In this document: positions 56,021 through 64,000 of the stretch, piece after piece
How the letters are laid out: every line of letters starts with the position of its first letter
Numbering within the stretch: position 1 is the first letter of the stretch
From: Sphingobacterium faecium
GTDB taxonomy: Bacteria > Bacteroidota > Bacteroidia > Sphingobacteriales > Sphingobacteriaceae
Length of the DNA stretch: 64,000 bases
NCBI RefSeq assembly: GCF_003054045.1
Contig: NZ_QBKH01000008.1
Coordinates: forward strand, 62,001 to 126,000
Reading direction: 5' to 3'
Position numbers and translations under genes: made by a program
The notes under the pieces: generated by a model
Database searches by the model: none
The model's input: the letters and a program-made list of their open reading frames with translations, nothing else
What the model was told of the DNA's origin: nothing

Positions 56021-57229
56021 ATGGTAGAGCATCTACTTTCTAAATTAAAGGGCGACCGTTGGATATGGATTATTGTCATCCTACTTTCGGGCTGGTCTTT
56101 GCTAGCAGTCTACAGTTCTGTAGGTACGTTGGCATATAAAGAAGGAAAGGGGACAGAATTGTATTTGTTCAAGCACTTCTCTTTAATTGCTGTTGGTTTT
56201 GTGTTGATGTATTTATCCCATAAACTGGATTATCGTTACTATGCTGGTATTTCCAAATTGTTGATGGCGATAACAATTCCATTGTTATTATATACATTGA
56301 TTTTTGGTAGTAAGGTGAACGATGCAAGTCGGTGGGTTACCATACCTGTGATCAATCAGACTTTTCAAACTTCGGATTTGGCGAAGTTGGCGCTGATCAC
56401 TTTTTTGGCTCGTATGCTATCAAGAAAGCAAGAGGAAATTAAAGATGTTAAAAAGTCTTTTATTCCGATAATGGGAGCGGTTTGTGGTGTGTTTGTTTTA
56501 ATTGCATGGGCAAATATGTCTACGGCAATTATGCTATTTGGGGTATGTGTGCTCCTGCTACTGATTGGACGTATTAGTTTTAAGCAGATTGCTATTGTAT
56601 CTGCTGGAGTCGTATTATTAGGAATTATCGTCGTTTCAGTAGGTCCTAGACGTGCAACATATTATAGTCGTGTTAAATCTTTTATCGGGGTTGAAAAAGA
56701 AAAACAGGAGGGTATGCCTGTTTCGTTTCAAGATGATAAAAACTATCAAGCGAATAATGCAAAGATAGCGATTGCAACAGGTGGTGTATTTGGTAAAGGA
56801 CCAGGAAATAGTATTCAAAGGAATGTCTTGCCCCATCCTTATTCCGATTTTATATTCGCCATCATCATTGAGGAGTATGGAACAATTGGGGGAGTGGTTT
56901 TGATTTTTCTTTATTTGGCATTGATGTATCGCTGTATTCGTATTGTAACATTAAGTCCAAAAGCATTTGGTGCTTTTTTGGCGGCTGGTCTAGGATTTAG
57001 CCTGACGATCCAGGCGTTTGCCAATATGGCTGTAGCAGTTGGTTTAGGTCCGGTGACCGGTGTTCCACTTCCCTTAGTGAGTATGGGAGGAACATCAATT
57101 CTATTTACCAGTATTGCATTAGGAATTATCTTAAGTGTAAGTAGAAATATTGAAGAGTTAAAAGGTAAACAGGAATTGGATGAACGACCGAAAGAGAAAA
57201 GAGTGGTCGTGGGTACAATTTCCGCATAA
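56021..57229 (+). CDS. ftsW: SEDS-family glycan polymerase FtsW
   Basis: 402-aa integral membrane protein, about ten helices, the septal peptidoglycan glycosyltransferase that works with FtsI. The family segment GPGNSIQRNVLPHPYSDFIF (about 265-284) leads into IIEEYG. Near the end is GVPLPLVSMGGTS (about 352-364). It follows murD by 35 nt, one of the larger gaps in the cluster, and is followed by murG after 14 nt. Confidence 0.96.
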   Translation: MVEHLLSKLKGDRWIWIIVILLSGWSLLAVYSSVGTLAYKEGKGTELYLFKHFSLIAVGFVLMYLSHKLDYRYYAGISKLLMAITIPLLLYTLIFGSKVNDASRWVTIPVINQTFQTSDLAKLALITFLARMLSRKQEEIKDVKKSFIPIMGAVCGVFVLIAWANMSTAIMLFGVCVLLLLIGRISFKQIAIVSAGVVLLGIIVVSVGPRRATYYSRVKSFIGVEKEKQEGMPVSFQDDKNYQANNAKIAIATGGVFGKGPGNSIQRNVLPHPYSDFIFAIIIEEYGTIGGVVLIFLYLALMYRCIRIVTLSPKAFGAFLAAGLGFSLTIQAFANMAVAVGLGPVTGVPLPLVSMGGTSILFTSIALGIILSVSRNIEELKGKQELDERPKEKRVVVGTISA

Positions 57230-57243
57230 AAAATAAATAAGAA

Positions 57244-58347
57244 ATGGCTATACGTGTGATCATAAGTGGAGGTGGTACTGGTGGACATATTTTTCCAGCA
57301 GTGGCAATTGCTAATGCACTAAAAGCATTGGATCCTCAAAACGAAATTCTTTTCGTTGGCGCTAATGGTCGTATGGAGATGGAAAAAGTACCGGCAGCGG
57401 GATATCAAATTGTAGGGTTAGATATTCAAGGGATCAATAGAAAAGAGTTTTGGAAAAATATTTTTCTACCATTCAAGCTTTTTAAAAGCATGAATAAAGC
57501 TCGTAAAATTGTCCGAGAGTTTAAACCTGATGTGGCTGTTGGTGTTGGCGGATTTGCTTCTGGACCCTTATTGATGGTGGCCAACCGCTTGGGTATACCG
57601 ACGCTTGTGCAAGAGCAAAATTCTTATGCAGGTGTCACCAATAAGCGATTGGGTAACAAAGCGGCTAAGATTTGTGTTGCTTATGAAGGGATGGAACAAT
57701 TTTTTCCAGCGGACAAAGTATTGTTAACGGGTAATCCTATTCGCCGTGCTTCTGTTGAGATTGATGGTAAGCGTGAAGAAGCGTTGGCTTTTTTCGGTTT
57801 GGATGCCGATAAAAAGACAATTTTAGTGACCGGTGGTAGCTTAGGTGCCCGTACTTTAAATGAAAGTGTCATGGCATCTTTAGAGAAACTGGATCAAGCT
57901 AATATTCAGGTTATATGGCAATGTGGAAGTTATTATTTTGATCAGCTGAGTCAAGAGCTGAAAGATAAGCTTTCTGGTCGGATTCATATGCTTGCTTTCT
58001 TGCAGCGTATGGATTATGCTTATGCTGCTGCTGATATCATAATTGCTAGAGCAGGCGCTGGTACCATTTCAGAATTGTGTGTGGTGGGCAAACCAGTGGT
58101 GTTGGTTCCTTCGCCAAATGTCGCGGAAGATCACCAAACAAAAAATGCAATGGCATTGGTACATAAACAAGCGGCGGTATTAGTAAAGGATAATGAGGCG
58201 AAAGCAACTCTGTTTGATACAGCAATCGCTTTATTAAATCAGGAGTCTGAGTCGCTTATTTTGGCTCAAAATATAAAGAAATTAGCACTTCTGGACGCCG
58301 ATGTTGTCATCGCGAAAGAAGTAATAAAATTGGTAAATAAAAGGTAG
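57244..58347 (+). CDS. murG: Lipid II synthase MurG
   Basis: 367-aa GT28 glycosyltransferase acting at the inner face of the membrane. The N-terminal lobe has IISGGGTGGHIFPAVAIA (about 6-23) and VGVGGFASGPLL. The C-terminal lobe has VTGGSLGARTLNE (about 194-206), ARAGAGTISEL and the UDP-GlcNAc-binding PSPNVAEDHQTKNA. It transfers GlcNAc to lipid I to give lipid II. Confidence 0.97.
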   Translation: MAIRVIISGGGTGGHIFPAVAIANALKALDPQNEILFVGANGRMEMEKVPAAGYQIVGLDIQGINRKEFWKNIFLPFKLFKSMNKARKIVREFKPDVAVGVGGFASGPLLMVANRLGIPTLVQEQNSYAGVTNKRLGNKAAKICVAYEGMEQFFPADKVLLTGNPIRRASVEIDGKREEALAFFGLDADKKTILVTGGSLGARTLNESVMASLEKLDQANIQVIWQCGSYYFDQLSQELKDKLSGRIHMLAFLQRMDYAYAAADIIIARAGAGTISELCVVGKPVVLVPSPNVAEDHQTKNAMALVHKQAAVLVKDNEAKATLFDTAIALLNQESESLILAQNIKKLALLDADVVIAKEVIKLVNKR

Positions 58348-58351
58348 AATA

Positions 58352-59707
58352 ATGAAAATTGACGCAATTAAACAGGTATATCTTATTGGGATCGGTGGAA
58401 TTGGAATGAGTGGTCTTGCTCGTTATTTTGCTCATTTAGGATGTGTGGTAAAGGGCTATGATCGTACGGAGACAGAATTGACTAAGACATTAGTGTCTGA
58501 AGGAATTGCTATTTCATATGTTGATGAAGTCGATACTATAGATCCAATTTTTAATGCTCCCAATGAGGAATCATTAATCATTTTTACGCCTGCTATACCG
58601 AAAGATTCGAAGATTAAACATTATTTAGAGCAAGTAGGTCATACGTTGCATAAAAGGTCTGAAGTTTTAGGTATCATTAGTGAAAGTCGGTTTACAATTG
58701 GTGTGGCTGGTACACATGGTAAAACTACGACTTCAACCATGGTTGCTCATATTTTAAAAGATAGTGGCTTTGACTGTTCTGCTTTTTTAGGTGGAATCAG
58801 TTCTAATTACGATACCAATGTGTTATATGGTAATAATGATGTTGTAGTAGTCGAAGCTGATGAATATGATCGTTCTTTTTTGACATTACATCCCAATATT
58901 GCCATTGTGACTTCAGCAGATGCCGATCATTTGGATATTTATGGTGATGCGGGTCAACTGTTGGCGACTTTCCAAATGTATTTAGATCGAGTTGTTGAGG
59001 GCGGCACGCGTATTGTAAAGAAGGGATTACCTTTAGAAAGTCAAATAGCATATTCAGGACATGATGTGGCAGATGTATATGCTGCTCATGTACATGTTCG
59101 AGATGGGGAGTTTTACTTTGATTATATTTCATCAGATTCAAAGATTGAAGATATCCATTTGGGTATACCCGGCACACATAATGTTGAAAATGCTGTAGCG
59201 GCGATCACTGCTGCGCGTATTTTGGGTATTGCTGATGATAAAATAAAATTAGCCCTTGCTAATTTTAGAGGTGTTAAAAGACGTTTCGAATATATTGTAA
59301 GGACTCCGTCTGCTATTTATGTAGATGATTATGCACACCATCCGGAGGAGTTGCGTGCATTTTTGAGTTCTATGCGTAAATTATATCCGAATAAAAAGTT
59401 AACAGTTGTATTTCAGCCACATCTCTTTACGAGAACACGTGATTTTATAGATGGATTTGCAGAAGTGCTATCTATGGCCGATCGTTTGCTGTTAATGGAG
59501 ATCTATCCTGCACGTGAATTGCCTATTGAAGGTGTAAATTCGTCTTGGTTGTTGAGTAAGATTACAGCAAAAGAAAAAGCTGTTGTTACGCCAGAACAGG
59601 TATTGGAAATCGCTCAAAACGAAAAATTGGAATTATTGGTCACAGTTGGTGCAGGTGATATTGATAAATTAGTAAAACCGTTGAAGGAAATTTTAGTAAA
59701 TGCTTAA
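58352..59707 (+). CDS. murC: UDP-N-acetylmuramate-L-alanine ligase MurC
   Basis: 451-aa cytosolic Mur ligase, first amino-acid addition. GIGGIGMSGLARYF (about 13-26) is the nucleotide-binding start and VAGTHGKTTTSTMV (about 116-129) the ATP loop. VVEADEYDRSFL and YVDDYAHHPEELRAF are MurC-specific. It starts 4 nt after murG and overlaps ftsQ by 8 nt. Confidence 0.97.
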   Translation: MKIDAIKQVYLIGIGGIGMSGLARYFAHLGCVVKGYDRTETELTKTLVSEGIAISYVDEVDTIDPIFNAPNEESLIIFTPAIPKDSKIKHYLEQVGHTLHKRSEVLGIISESRFTIGVAGTHGKTTTSTMVAHILKDSGFDCSAFLGGISSNYDTNVLYGNNDVVVVEADEYDRSFLTLHPNIAIVTSADADHLDIYGDAGQLLATFQMYLDRVVEGGTRIVKKGLPLESQIAYSGHDVADVYAAHVHVRDGEFYFDYISSDSKIEDIHLGIPGTHNVENAVAAITAARILGIADDKIKLALANFRGVKRRFEYIVRTPSAIYVDDYAHHPEELRAFLSSMRKLYPNKKLTVVFQPHLFTRTRDFIDGFAEVLSMADRLLLMEIYPARELPIEGVNSSWLLSKITAKEKAVVTPEQVLEIAQNEKLELLVTVGAGDIDKLVKPLKEILVNA

Positions 59708-60542
59708 ATATTTACACAACATACGATGGAATCGCGTATTATATTTATCTCTCTTTTTTCTTGGAGTGATAGCCGTAATCATTGTGATGTCACTGGTCAA
59801 CCGTAAGGATGAGCAACAGGTCTGTCGTGAAGTGAATATTTTTATAGAAGGAAAGGAAGCTTTTATAGATCAGGGTGATATTTCAGCGCTTATCAGTAAA
59901 AGTTATGGTCATATAGTTGGTAAACGATTGCTTGATATTCCTTTAGAAAAAATTGAAAAAACGTTGAAAAAATTGCCTTATGTATCTAAGGCAAGTGTTC
60001 ACTTGGATATGGATGGTATCATGGCCATTAATATTGCACAGCGAGAAGTTGTGATGCGTGTGATTAATAAAAATGGACGAGAGTATTACATCGATCTAAA
60101 TGGGTTAAAGGTACCTACTACTTTAAAGTATGTTCCACATGTAATGATTGCGACAGGTAATATAGAAGAGGGGTATAAAAACCCTTTAGATTCGGTTAAC
60201 ACTTCTTTAGTAAAAGATTTGTTTCGCGTGACACAGTTTATTGAAAAAGATGAATTATGGAACAATCAGGTTGTTCAGGTATTTGTCAATAATGATAGAG
60301 ATATTGAATTGGTACCACGAGTCGGCAATCAGCAGCTTATTATTGGCACTGCAGATTCGTTGGAACAAAAATTTAGTTTGTTAAGGACATTTTATAAAGA
60401 AATCATCCCTAAAGTTGGGGTGGACGCTTACAATAAAGTAAATGTAAAATATGCAGGTCAAATCATTTGTGAAAAGCGCGGTGTTTGGACATTTGATGAT
60501 TTGCATCATCCGGAGAAGAAAATAAAGAATAACACATTATAG
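59700..60542 (+). CDS. ftsQ: Cell division protein FtsQ
   Basis: 280-aa single-pass septal protein. A short cytosolic tail is followed by a helix (about 13-32, LYLSLFFLGVIAVIIVMSLV). A POTRA-like domain (about 45-110; KTLKKLPYVSKASVHLDMDG) precedes the beta domain (about 112-260; INIAQREVVMRVINKNGREYYID). Sequence is weakly conserved but size, topology and the murC-ftsQ-ftsA order are decisive. The ATG overlaps the end of murC. Confidence 0.92.
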   Translation: MLKYLHNIRWNRVLYLSLFFLGVIAVIIVMSLVNRKDEQQVCREVNIFIEGKEAFIDQGDISALISKSYGHIVGKRLLDIPLEKIEKTLKKLPYVSKASVHLDMDGIMAINIAQREVVMRVINKNGREYYIDLNGLKVPTTLKYVPHVMIATGNIEEGYKNPLDSVNTSLVKDLFRVTQFIEKDELWNNQVVQVFVNNDRDIELVPRVGNQQLIIGTADSLEQKFSLLRTFYKEIIPKVGVDAYNKVNVKYAGQIICEKRGVWTFDDLHHPEKKIKNNTL

Positions 60543-60566
60543 TATACAGCATCAATACAGAATATT

Positions 60567-61931
60567 ATGAACCCAAAATCAGCAGAAATCGAAAGAGAGA
60601 ACCCAATTATTGTGGGACTCGATATTGGTACAACCAAGATTTGCGTTACCGTGGGAAGACGGAGCGGCGGAAATAAAATAGAACTTTTAGGAGTTGGTAA
60701 AGCAGACTCGGCAGGAGTAAGCCGAGGTGTAGTTGCTAACATTCAAAAAACAGTGAGCAGCATTCTTGAAGCGGTTGAAATAGCCGAAAATCAATCGAAT
60801 GTGGATATCAAAGTGGTGAATGTTGGTATTGCTGGTCAACATATTAAAAGTATTCAACATCGTGGTATTTTTACCAAGACTGATAGCGATGACGAAGTAA
60901 CAAGAAGAGATATTGAACGTCTTATTTCAGATATGTATAAATTGGTGTTGCCTCCTGGAGAAGAAATTATCCACGTGTTGCCACAAGAATTTACCATTGA
61001 TAATGAGCCGGGTATTCGGGAGCCTATTGGTATGGCTGGACGTCGTATCGAAGCGAATTTTCATATTATTTCGGGGCGTGTTACGGATATCCGAAATATC
61101 AAAAGATGTATTGATAATTCAAATTTAGAAGTTTCAGAATTAATTCTTGAACCTTTGGCATCATCTGAAGCTGTATTGGATGATGACGAAAAAAATGCTG
61201 GTGTTGTTTTAGTTGATATTGGTGGAGGTACTACAGATGTAGCTATTTTCCATGAGGGAATCATTCGTCATACTGCTGTAATTCCGTTGGGGGGAAATAT
61301 AGTGACGGAAGATATTCGTCAAGGTTGTTCTGTATTGAGAAGTCAAGCTGAATTATTAAAAACACGATTTGGATCGGCATTAGCTGATGAAAATAAGGAA
61401 AATGAAGTGATTTGTGTTCCCGGCTTAAAAGGTCGTGAACCTAAAGAGATTTCAGTAAAAAATCTTGCATACATTATTCAAGCACGTATGGAAGAGATCA
61501 TTGAACATGTGTATTATGAAATCAAATCTTCAGGATATGAAAATAAACTGATTGGTGGAATCGTTATTACTGGTGGAGGTGCACAATTAAAACATTTAGT
61601 GCAGCTTGTCGAATACATTACGGGTATCGATTGCCGTATTGGTTTTCCAAATGAATACCTAGCAAAAAATGAAGTCCTGCCTAAAGCTTTATATGAAGAA
61701 TTGAAAAGCCCATTGTATGCAACAAGTATTGGTTTGTTGATGAAGGGTATTCAGGCGCATGAGGATGAAGTAGAAACAAGAAGAGCACCTAAGGTTGTGA
61801 AGAAAGATGTCGAGTCTGTTAAAGAGGTCGGTGAGCAGCAACAGAAGGAGCATGGTTTATTAACGTGGTTTAAAAAATTAATGAAGGATGGCAATGAAAT
61901 TGATGATGCCACTTTCTTGGATAAAAAATAG
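60567..61931 (+). CDS. ftsA: Cell division protein FtsA
   Basis: 454-aa actin-like protein that ties FtsZ to the membrane. ATPase motifs are VGLDIGTTKICV (about 17-28), VVLVDIGGGTTDVAIFH (about 212-228) and GIVITGGGAQLKHL (about 330-343). The 1C subdomain lies at about 90-165. After a charged linker (about 395-430) the C-terminal HGLLTWFKKLMKDG is the amphipathic membrane-targeting helix. It is followed by a 140-nt gap with a large inverted repeat, then ftsZ. Confidence 0.97.
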   Translation: MNPKSAEIERENPIIVGLDIGTTKICVTVGRRSGGNKIELLGVGKADSAGVSRGVVANIQKTVSSILEAVEIAENQSNVDIKVVNVGIAGQHIKSIQHRGIFTKTDSDDEVTRRDIERLISDMYKLVLPPGEEIIHVLPQEFTIDNEPGIREPIGMAGRRIEANFHIISGRVTDIRNIKRCIDNSNLEVSELILEPLASSEAVLDDDEKNAGVVLVDIGGGTTDVAIFHEGIIRHTAVIPLGGNIVTEDIRQGCSVLRSQAELLKTRFGSALADENKENEVICVPGLKGREPKEISVKNLAYIIQARMEEIIEHVYYEIKSSGYENKLIGGIVITGGGAQLKHLVQLVEYITGIDCRIGFPNEYLAKNEVLPKALYEELKSPLYATSIGLLMKGIQAHEDEVETRRAPKVVKKDVESVKEVGEQQQKEHGLLTWFKKLMKDGNEIDDATFLDKK

Positions 61932-61992
61932 TTTTCAACACTTTAGGTTTTTTTCCACATTTTAAACATTTGTGGAAAAAAATTGTTGAAAA
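61932..61992. repeat. Nested inverted repeat between ftsA and ftsZ
   Basis: Outer arms TTTTCAACA (61932-61940) and TGTTGAAAA (61984-61992). Inner perfect 12-bp arms TTTTTTTCCACA (61948-61959) and 61971-61982 surround an 11-nt loop. The inner arms hold TTTTCCACA and its complement, one base away from the DnaA box TTATCCACA. No T run follows, so a plain terminator is less likely than a regulatory or RNA-processing element. Confidence 0.6.
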
Positions 61993-62071
61993 TATGTTAT
62001 TATTACATTACGAATATTGAGTTTAGGTGAAGTTTGTACTGAAGTCATTATGAGTTAAATAGGGATAAGAT

Positions 62072-63763
62072 ATGTCAATACAGTTTGAAATGTTAAAAGA
62101 ACAATCATCAATAATTAAGGTTATTGGGGTTGGTGGTGGTGGCGGTAATGCTGTTAACCACATGTATAAGCAAGGAATTAGTGGAGTAGATTTCATCGTG
62201 TGTAACACCGATGCTCAAGCTTTGGAATTAAGTCCAATACCTAATAAAGTACAATTGGGTATGAGTTTGACAGAGGGTATGGGCGCTGGTGCAGATCCTG
62301 ATGTGGGTGAAAATTCAGCTATCGAAAGTATTGACGATATCAAACGCATGTTAGGTACCAACACGAAGATGCTTTTTATTACTGCAGGTATGGGTGGTGG
62401 TACAGGTACTGGAGCAAGTCCTGTATTGGCAAAAGCTGCTAAGGAATTAGGTATTTTGACTGTTGCGATTATTACTACTCCTTTTACTTTCGAAGGTAAA
62501 CGACGTCGATCTCAGGCAGAAGAAGGTTTGTCGGAGTTACGCAAATATGTAGATTCATATTTGGTTATTTCTAATGACCGTCTGAGAGAAATCTTTGGTA
62601 ATTTAACGATGACTGCAGCTTTCGCAAAAGCTGATGATATATTAACAACTGCTGCAAAAGGTATCGCAGAGATTATTACCATCCCTGGTTATGTGAACGT
62701 CGATTTTAAAGATGTGCGTACCGTGATGAATGATAGTGGTGTCGCGATCATGGGTAATGCTGTAGCTGAAGGTGAAGACCGTGCTATTAAAGCTGTAGAA
62801 GGTGCTCTAGCTTCTCCATTATTGAAAGATAATGAGATTGAAGGTGCTCGTTATATTTTATTGAATATTACTTCTGGTTTGAAAGAAGTAACCATGGATG
62901 AAGTAGCAATTATCACGGATTATATCCAAGAAAAAGCGGGTCTTTCAGCTGATTTGATCTGGGGTAACTGTATTGATGAGAACTTTGGTGAGGAATTATC
63001 GGTAACGATTATAGCTACAGGTTTTCAAACTTCTGAAGAAAGAGATCTGGAGCGTGAAAATACAAAAGTAACGATGCCTTTAACTGCTGCAGAGCAAGTG
63101 GCATCATTTGTTAAGCCGGTCAATCAGTTTGTTCAAAAAGAGGTAAGCAGTACACCTCTTGTCAATCCTATACAAACTAATACAGAAAATTTTTCTGCAC
63201 CAACAACTACTAACGATTTATTTTCAACACCGAAGAATGTTGTTCAGCAACAAGCTCAAGCTAAGGTCGAAGAAAATGCGATTATTCGCCATGAATTGAA
63301 TTTTGAAGAGGTGGTAGAAGAGGAATCGGTATCGATGCAAAAAGGGAATGATTTTCAGTTAAAAACATCTCCTTCAGTGTTTCAATTTCAGATGCCAACA
63401 GTATTTGATGAGTATGCGACAGGTTCTGTTTCTGCTCAAGAGGAACAGGTTAATAATTTTTCTGCATCTGTCAATAATAAAGCTGAAATTGAGCAAGTAG
63501 AAGAAGAGCAAGTTTCTTTTGAAGATCAATTAGTACGTACTAAAGAGCGCATATTGAGATTAAAAGAATTGAGTATGAAGTTGAAATCTTCAAATGGACT
63601 TCAAGAACTAGAGAATGAACCTGCTTATAAAAGAAAGCAGATGTCATTAGATGATACGCCTCATTCTTCTCAATCTCAGGTTTCTAGATTTACCCTGTCA
63701 TTTGAAGATGGAAATACAGAAATTAGACCAAATAATTCTTTTTTACATGATAATGTAGATTAG
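62072..63763 (+). CDS. ftsZ: Cell division GTPase FtsZ
   Basis: 563-aa tubulin-like GTPase that forms the division ring. GVGGGGGNAVNHM (about 19-31) and the GTP signature GGGTGTG (108-114) mark the GTPase domain (about 10-205). The T7 loop and C-terminal domain (about 206-325; GNCIDENFGEELSVTIIAT) follow. A very long, Glu- and Gln-rich linker (about 330-540) is typical of Bacteroidota and explains the length above the 380-400 aa norm. It is last in the dcw cluster, with a terminator after it. Confidence 0.98.
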   Translation: MSIQFEMLKEQSSIIKVIGVGGGGGNAVNHMYKQGISGVDFIVCNTDAQALELSPIPNKVQLGMSLTEGMGAGADPDVGENSAIESIDDIKRMLGTNTKMLFITAGMGGGTGTGASPVLAKAAKELGILTVAIITTPFTFEGKRRRSQAEEGLSELRKYVDSYLVISNDRLREIFGNLTMTAAFAKADDILTTAAKGIAEIITIPGYVNVDFKDVRTVMNDSGVAIMGNAVAEGEDRAIKAVEGALASPLLKDNEIEGARYILLNITSGLKEVTMDEVAIITDYIQEKAGLSADLIWGNCIDENFGEELSVTIIATGFQTSEERDLERENTKVTMPLTAAEQVASFVKPVNQFVQKEVSSTPLVNPIQTNTENFSAPTTTNDLFSTPKNVVQQQAQAKVEENAIIRHELNFEEVVEEESVSMQKGNDFQLKTSPSVFQFQMPTVFDEYATGSVSAQEEQVNNFSASVNNKAEIEQVEEEQVSFEDQLVRTKERILRLKELSMKLKSSNGLQELENEPAYKRKQMSLDDTPHSSQSQVSRFTLSFEDGNTEIRPNNSFLHDNVD

Positions 63764-63789
63764 TTTATTTTTGAATAAATTATAATAAG

Positions 63790-63817
63790 AGCTATCTCGT
63801 ATGAGATAGCTTTTTTT
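63790..63817 (+). terminator. Terminator of the dcw cluster after ftsZ
   Basis: Perfect 9-bp stem AGCTATCTC (63790-63798) with GAGATAGCT (63803-63811), 4-nt loop GTAT, then seven T. Confidence 0.92.
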
Positions 63818-63945
63818 GTATCTTTAATTTTTAACCATTTATATTGAATGTCATCATATTTGTGAATATACACGCTGTATAAGCTGTAAAAAATGAGCTC
63901 ACGTACATGTTTATTCTATAGGACAGAAAATTAAGTAGTATACAT

Positions 63946-64000
63946 ATGAATCATAAAATGAATAATCCAATATGGGTAATGAGTTCTGCTTTTGATAAGC
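63946..64000 (+). CDS. Start of a gene cut by the right edge
   Basis: Open frame from ATG 63946 to the edge: MNHKMNNPIWVMSSAFDK. A second ATG at 63958 is an equally good start. NPIWVMSSAFDK resembles, from memory, the N-terminus of Bacteroidota sugar phosphate isomerase/epimerase (TIM-barrel) proteins. Eighteen residues are too few to be sure. It lies 128 nt after the ftsZ terminator. Confidence 0.35.
   Translation, partial: MNHKMNNPIWVMSSAFDK

Noticed and set aside
1-64000. Mobile elements, prophage, integrase, rRNA operon
   Set aside because: No transposase, integrase, phage structural gene, long terminal repeat or rRNA sequence was seen; the tRNA-Leu shows no integrated element or duplicated 3' end next to it.

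Overview
The window is a chromosomal piece of a Bacteroidota bacterium, most likely Sphingobacteriaceae (Sphingobacterium or a close relative). The base composition is AT-rich. Two SusC/SusD systems are present. The promoters I can read have the Bacteroidota form (TTG, about 20 nt, TAnnTTTG). Shine-Dalgarno sequences are nearly absent. The division and cell wall (dcw) cluster has the order usual in this phylum. No rRNA, insertion sequence, prophage or CRISPR array was seen.

Layout. (1) 1-9391, plus strand: a glycan utilisation locus cut by the left edge: SusC (partial), SusD, a surface glycan-binding lipoprotein, a GH43 glycosidase and a GH2 glycosidase. (2) 9573-9836, minus: a small unknown gene with a structured leader. 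(3) 10170-23419, plus: a second SusC/SusD system with its own ECF sigma factor and FecR-type anti-sigma factor. It is followed by a DUF4843-like lipoprotein, a periplasmic M16 metalloprotease, a DUF5018/propeller lipoprotein and a calcineurin-like phosphoesterase. It has no glycosidase, so a peptide or protein ligand is more likely than a glycan. (4) 23420-26044: a very AT-rich patch with a MORN-repeat (YwqK-type) protein, a 63-codon orphan and two small membrane proteins, resembling an immunity-gene remnant. (5) 26109-28937, minus: an ABC-2 exporter operon (NEW3-domain protein, ATPase, permease). (6) 29124-31108: a small unknown gene, Hsp20 with an unusual perfect Shine-Dalgarno and a palindromic operator candidate, a repeat-rich gap, and a DUF6266 protein. 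(7) 31198-34126, minus: a four-gene operon (6-TM protein, winged-helix regulator, Coq4-like protein, CreD) carrying the 17-bp palindrome ACTTTG-N5-CAAAGT twice. (8) 34285-47364: housekeeping genes (tRNA-Leu, trigger factor, TamB, TsaD, TonB, a LutB-type protein, AspS) with two unknown exported proteins. (9) 47882-63763, plus: MraZ boxes, then mraZ, rsmH, ftsL-like, ftsI, murE, mraY, murD, ftsW, murG, murC, ftsQ, ftsA, ftsZ. A terminator follows, then the first codons of another gene at the right edge.

How the parts work together. In both SusC/D systems the lipoproteins capture a ligand at the surface and SusC imports it using energy passed on by a TonB protein such as the one at 42.4 kb. GH43 and GH2 then trim the glycan in the first system. 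In the second, the M16 protease probably cuts an imported peptide or protein, and the sigma/anti-sigma pair is probably controlled by the SusC N-terminal STN domain. The dcw genes are packed head to tail, often overlapping or a few bases apart. They build lipid II (MurC, MurD, MurE, MraY, MurG) and the septum (FtsL, FtsI, FtsW, FtsQ, FtsA, FtsZ), with MraZ as probable autoregulator.

Limits: all names come from reading motifs and remembered family features; no database search was run. The best candidates for something new are the M16-linked SusC/D system, the ACTTTG-N5-CAAAGT regulon, the 23.4-26.0 kb patch, and the TGTGGAAAA (DnaA-box-like) elements before mraZ and ftsZ.
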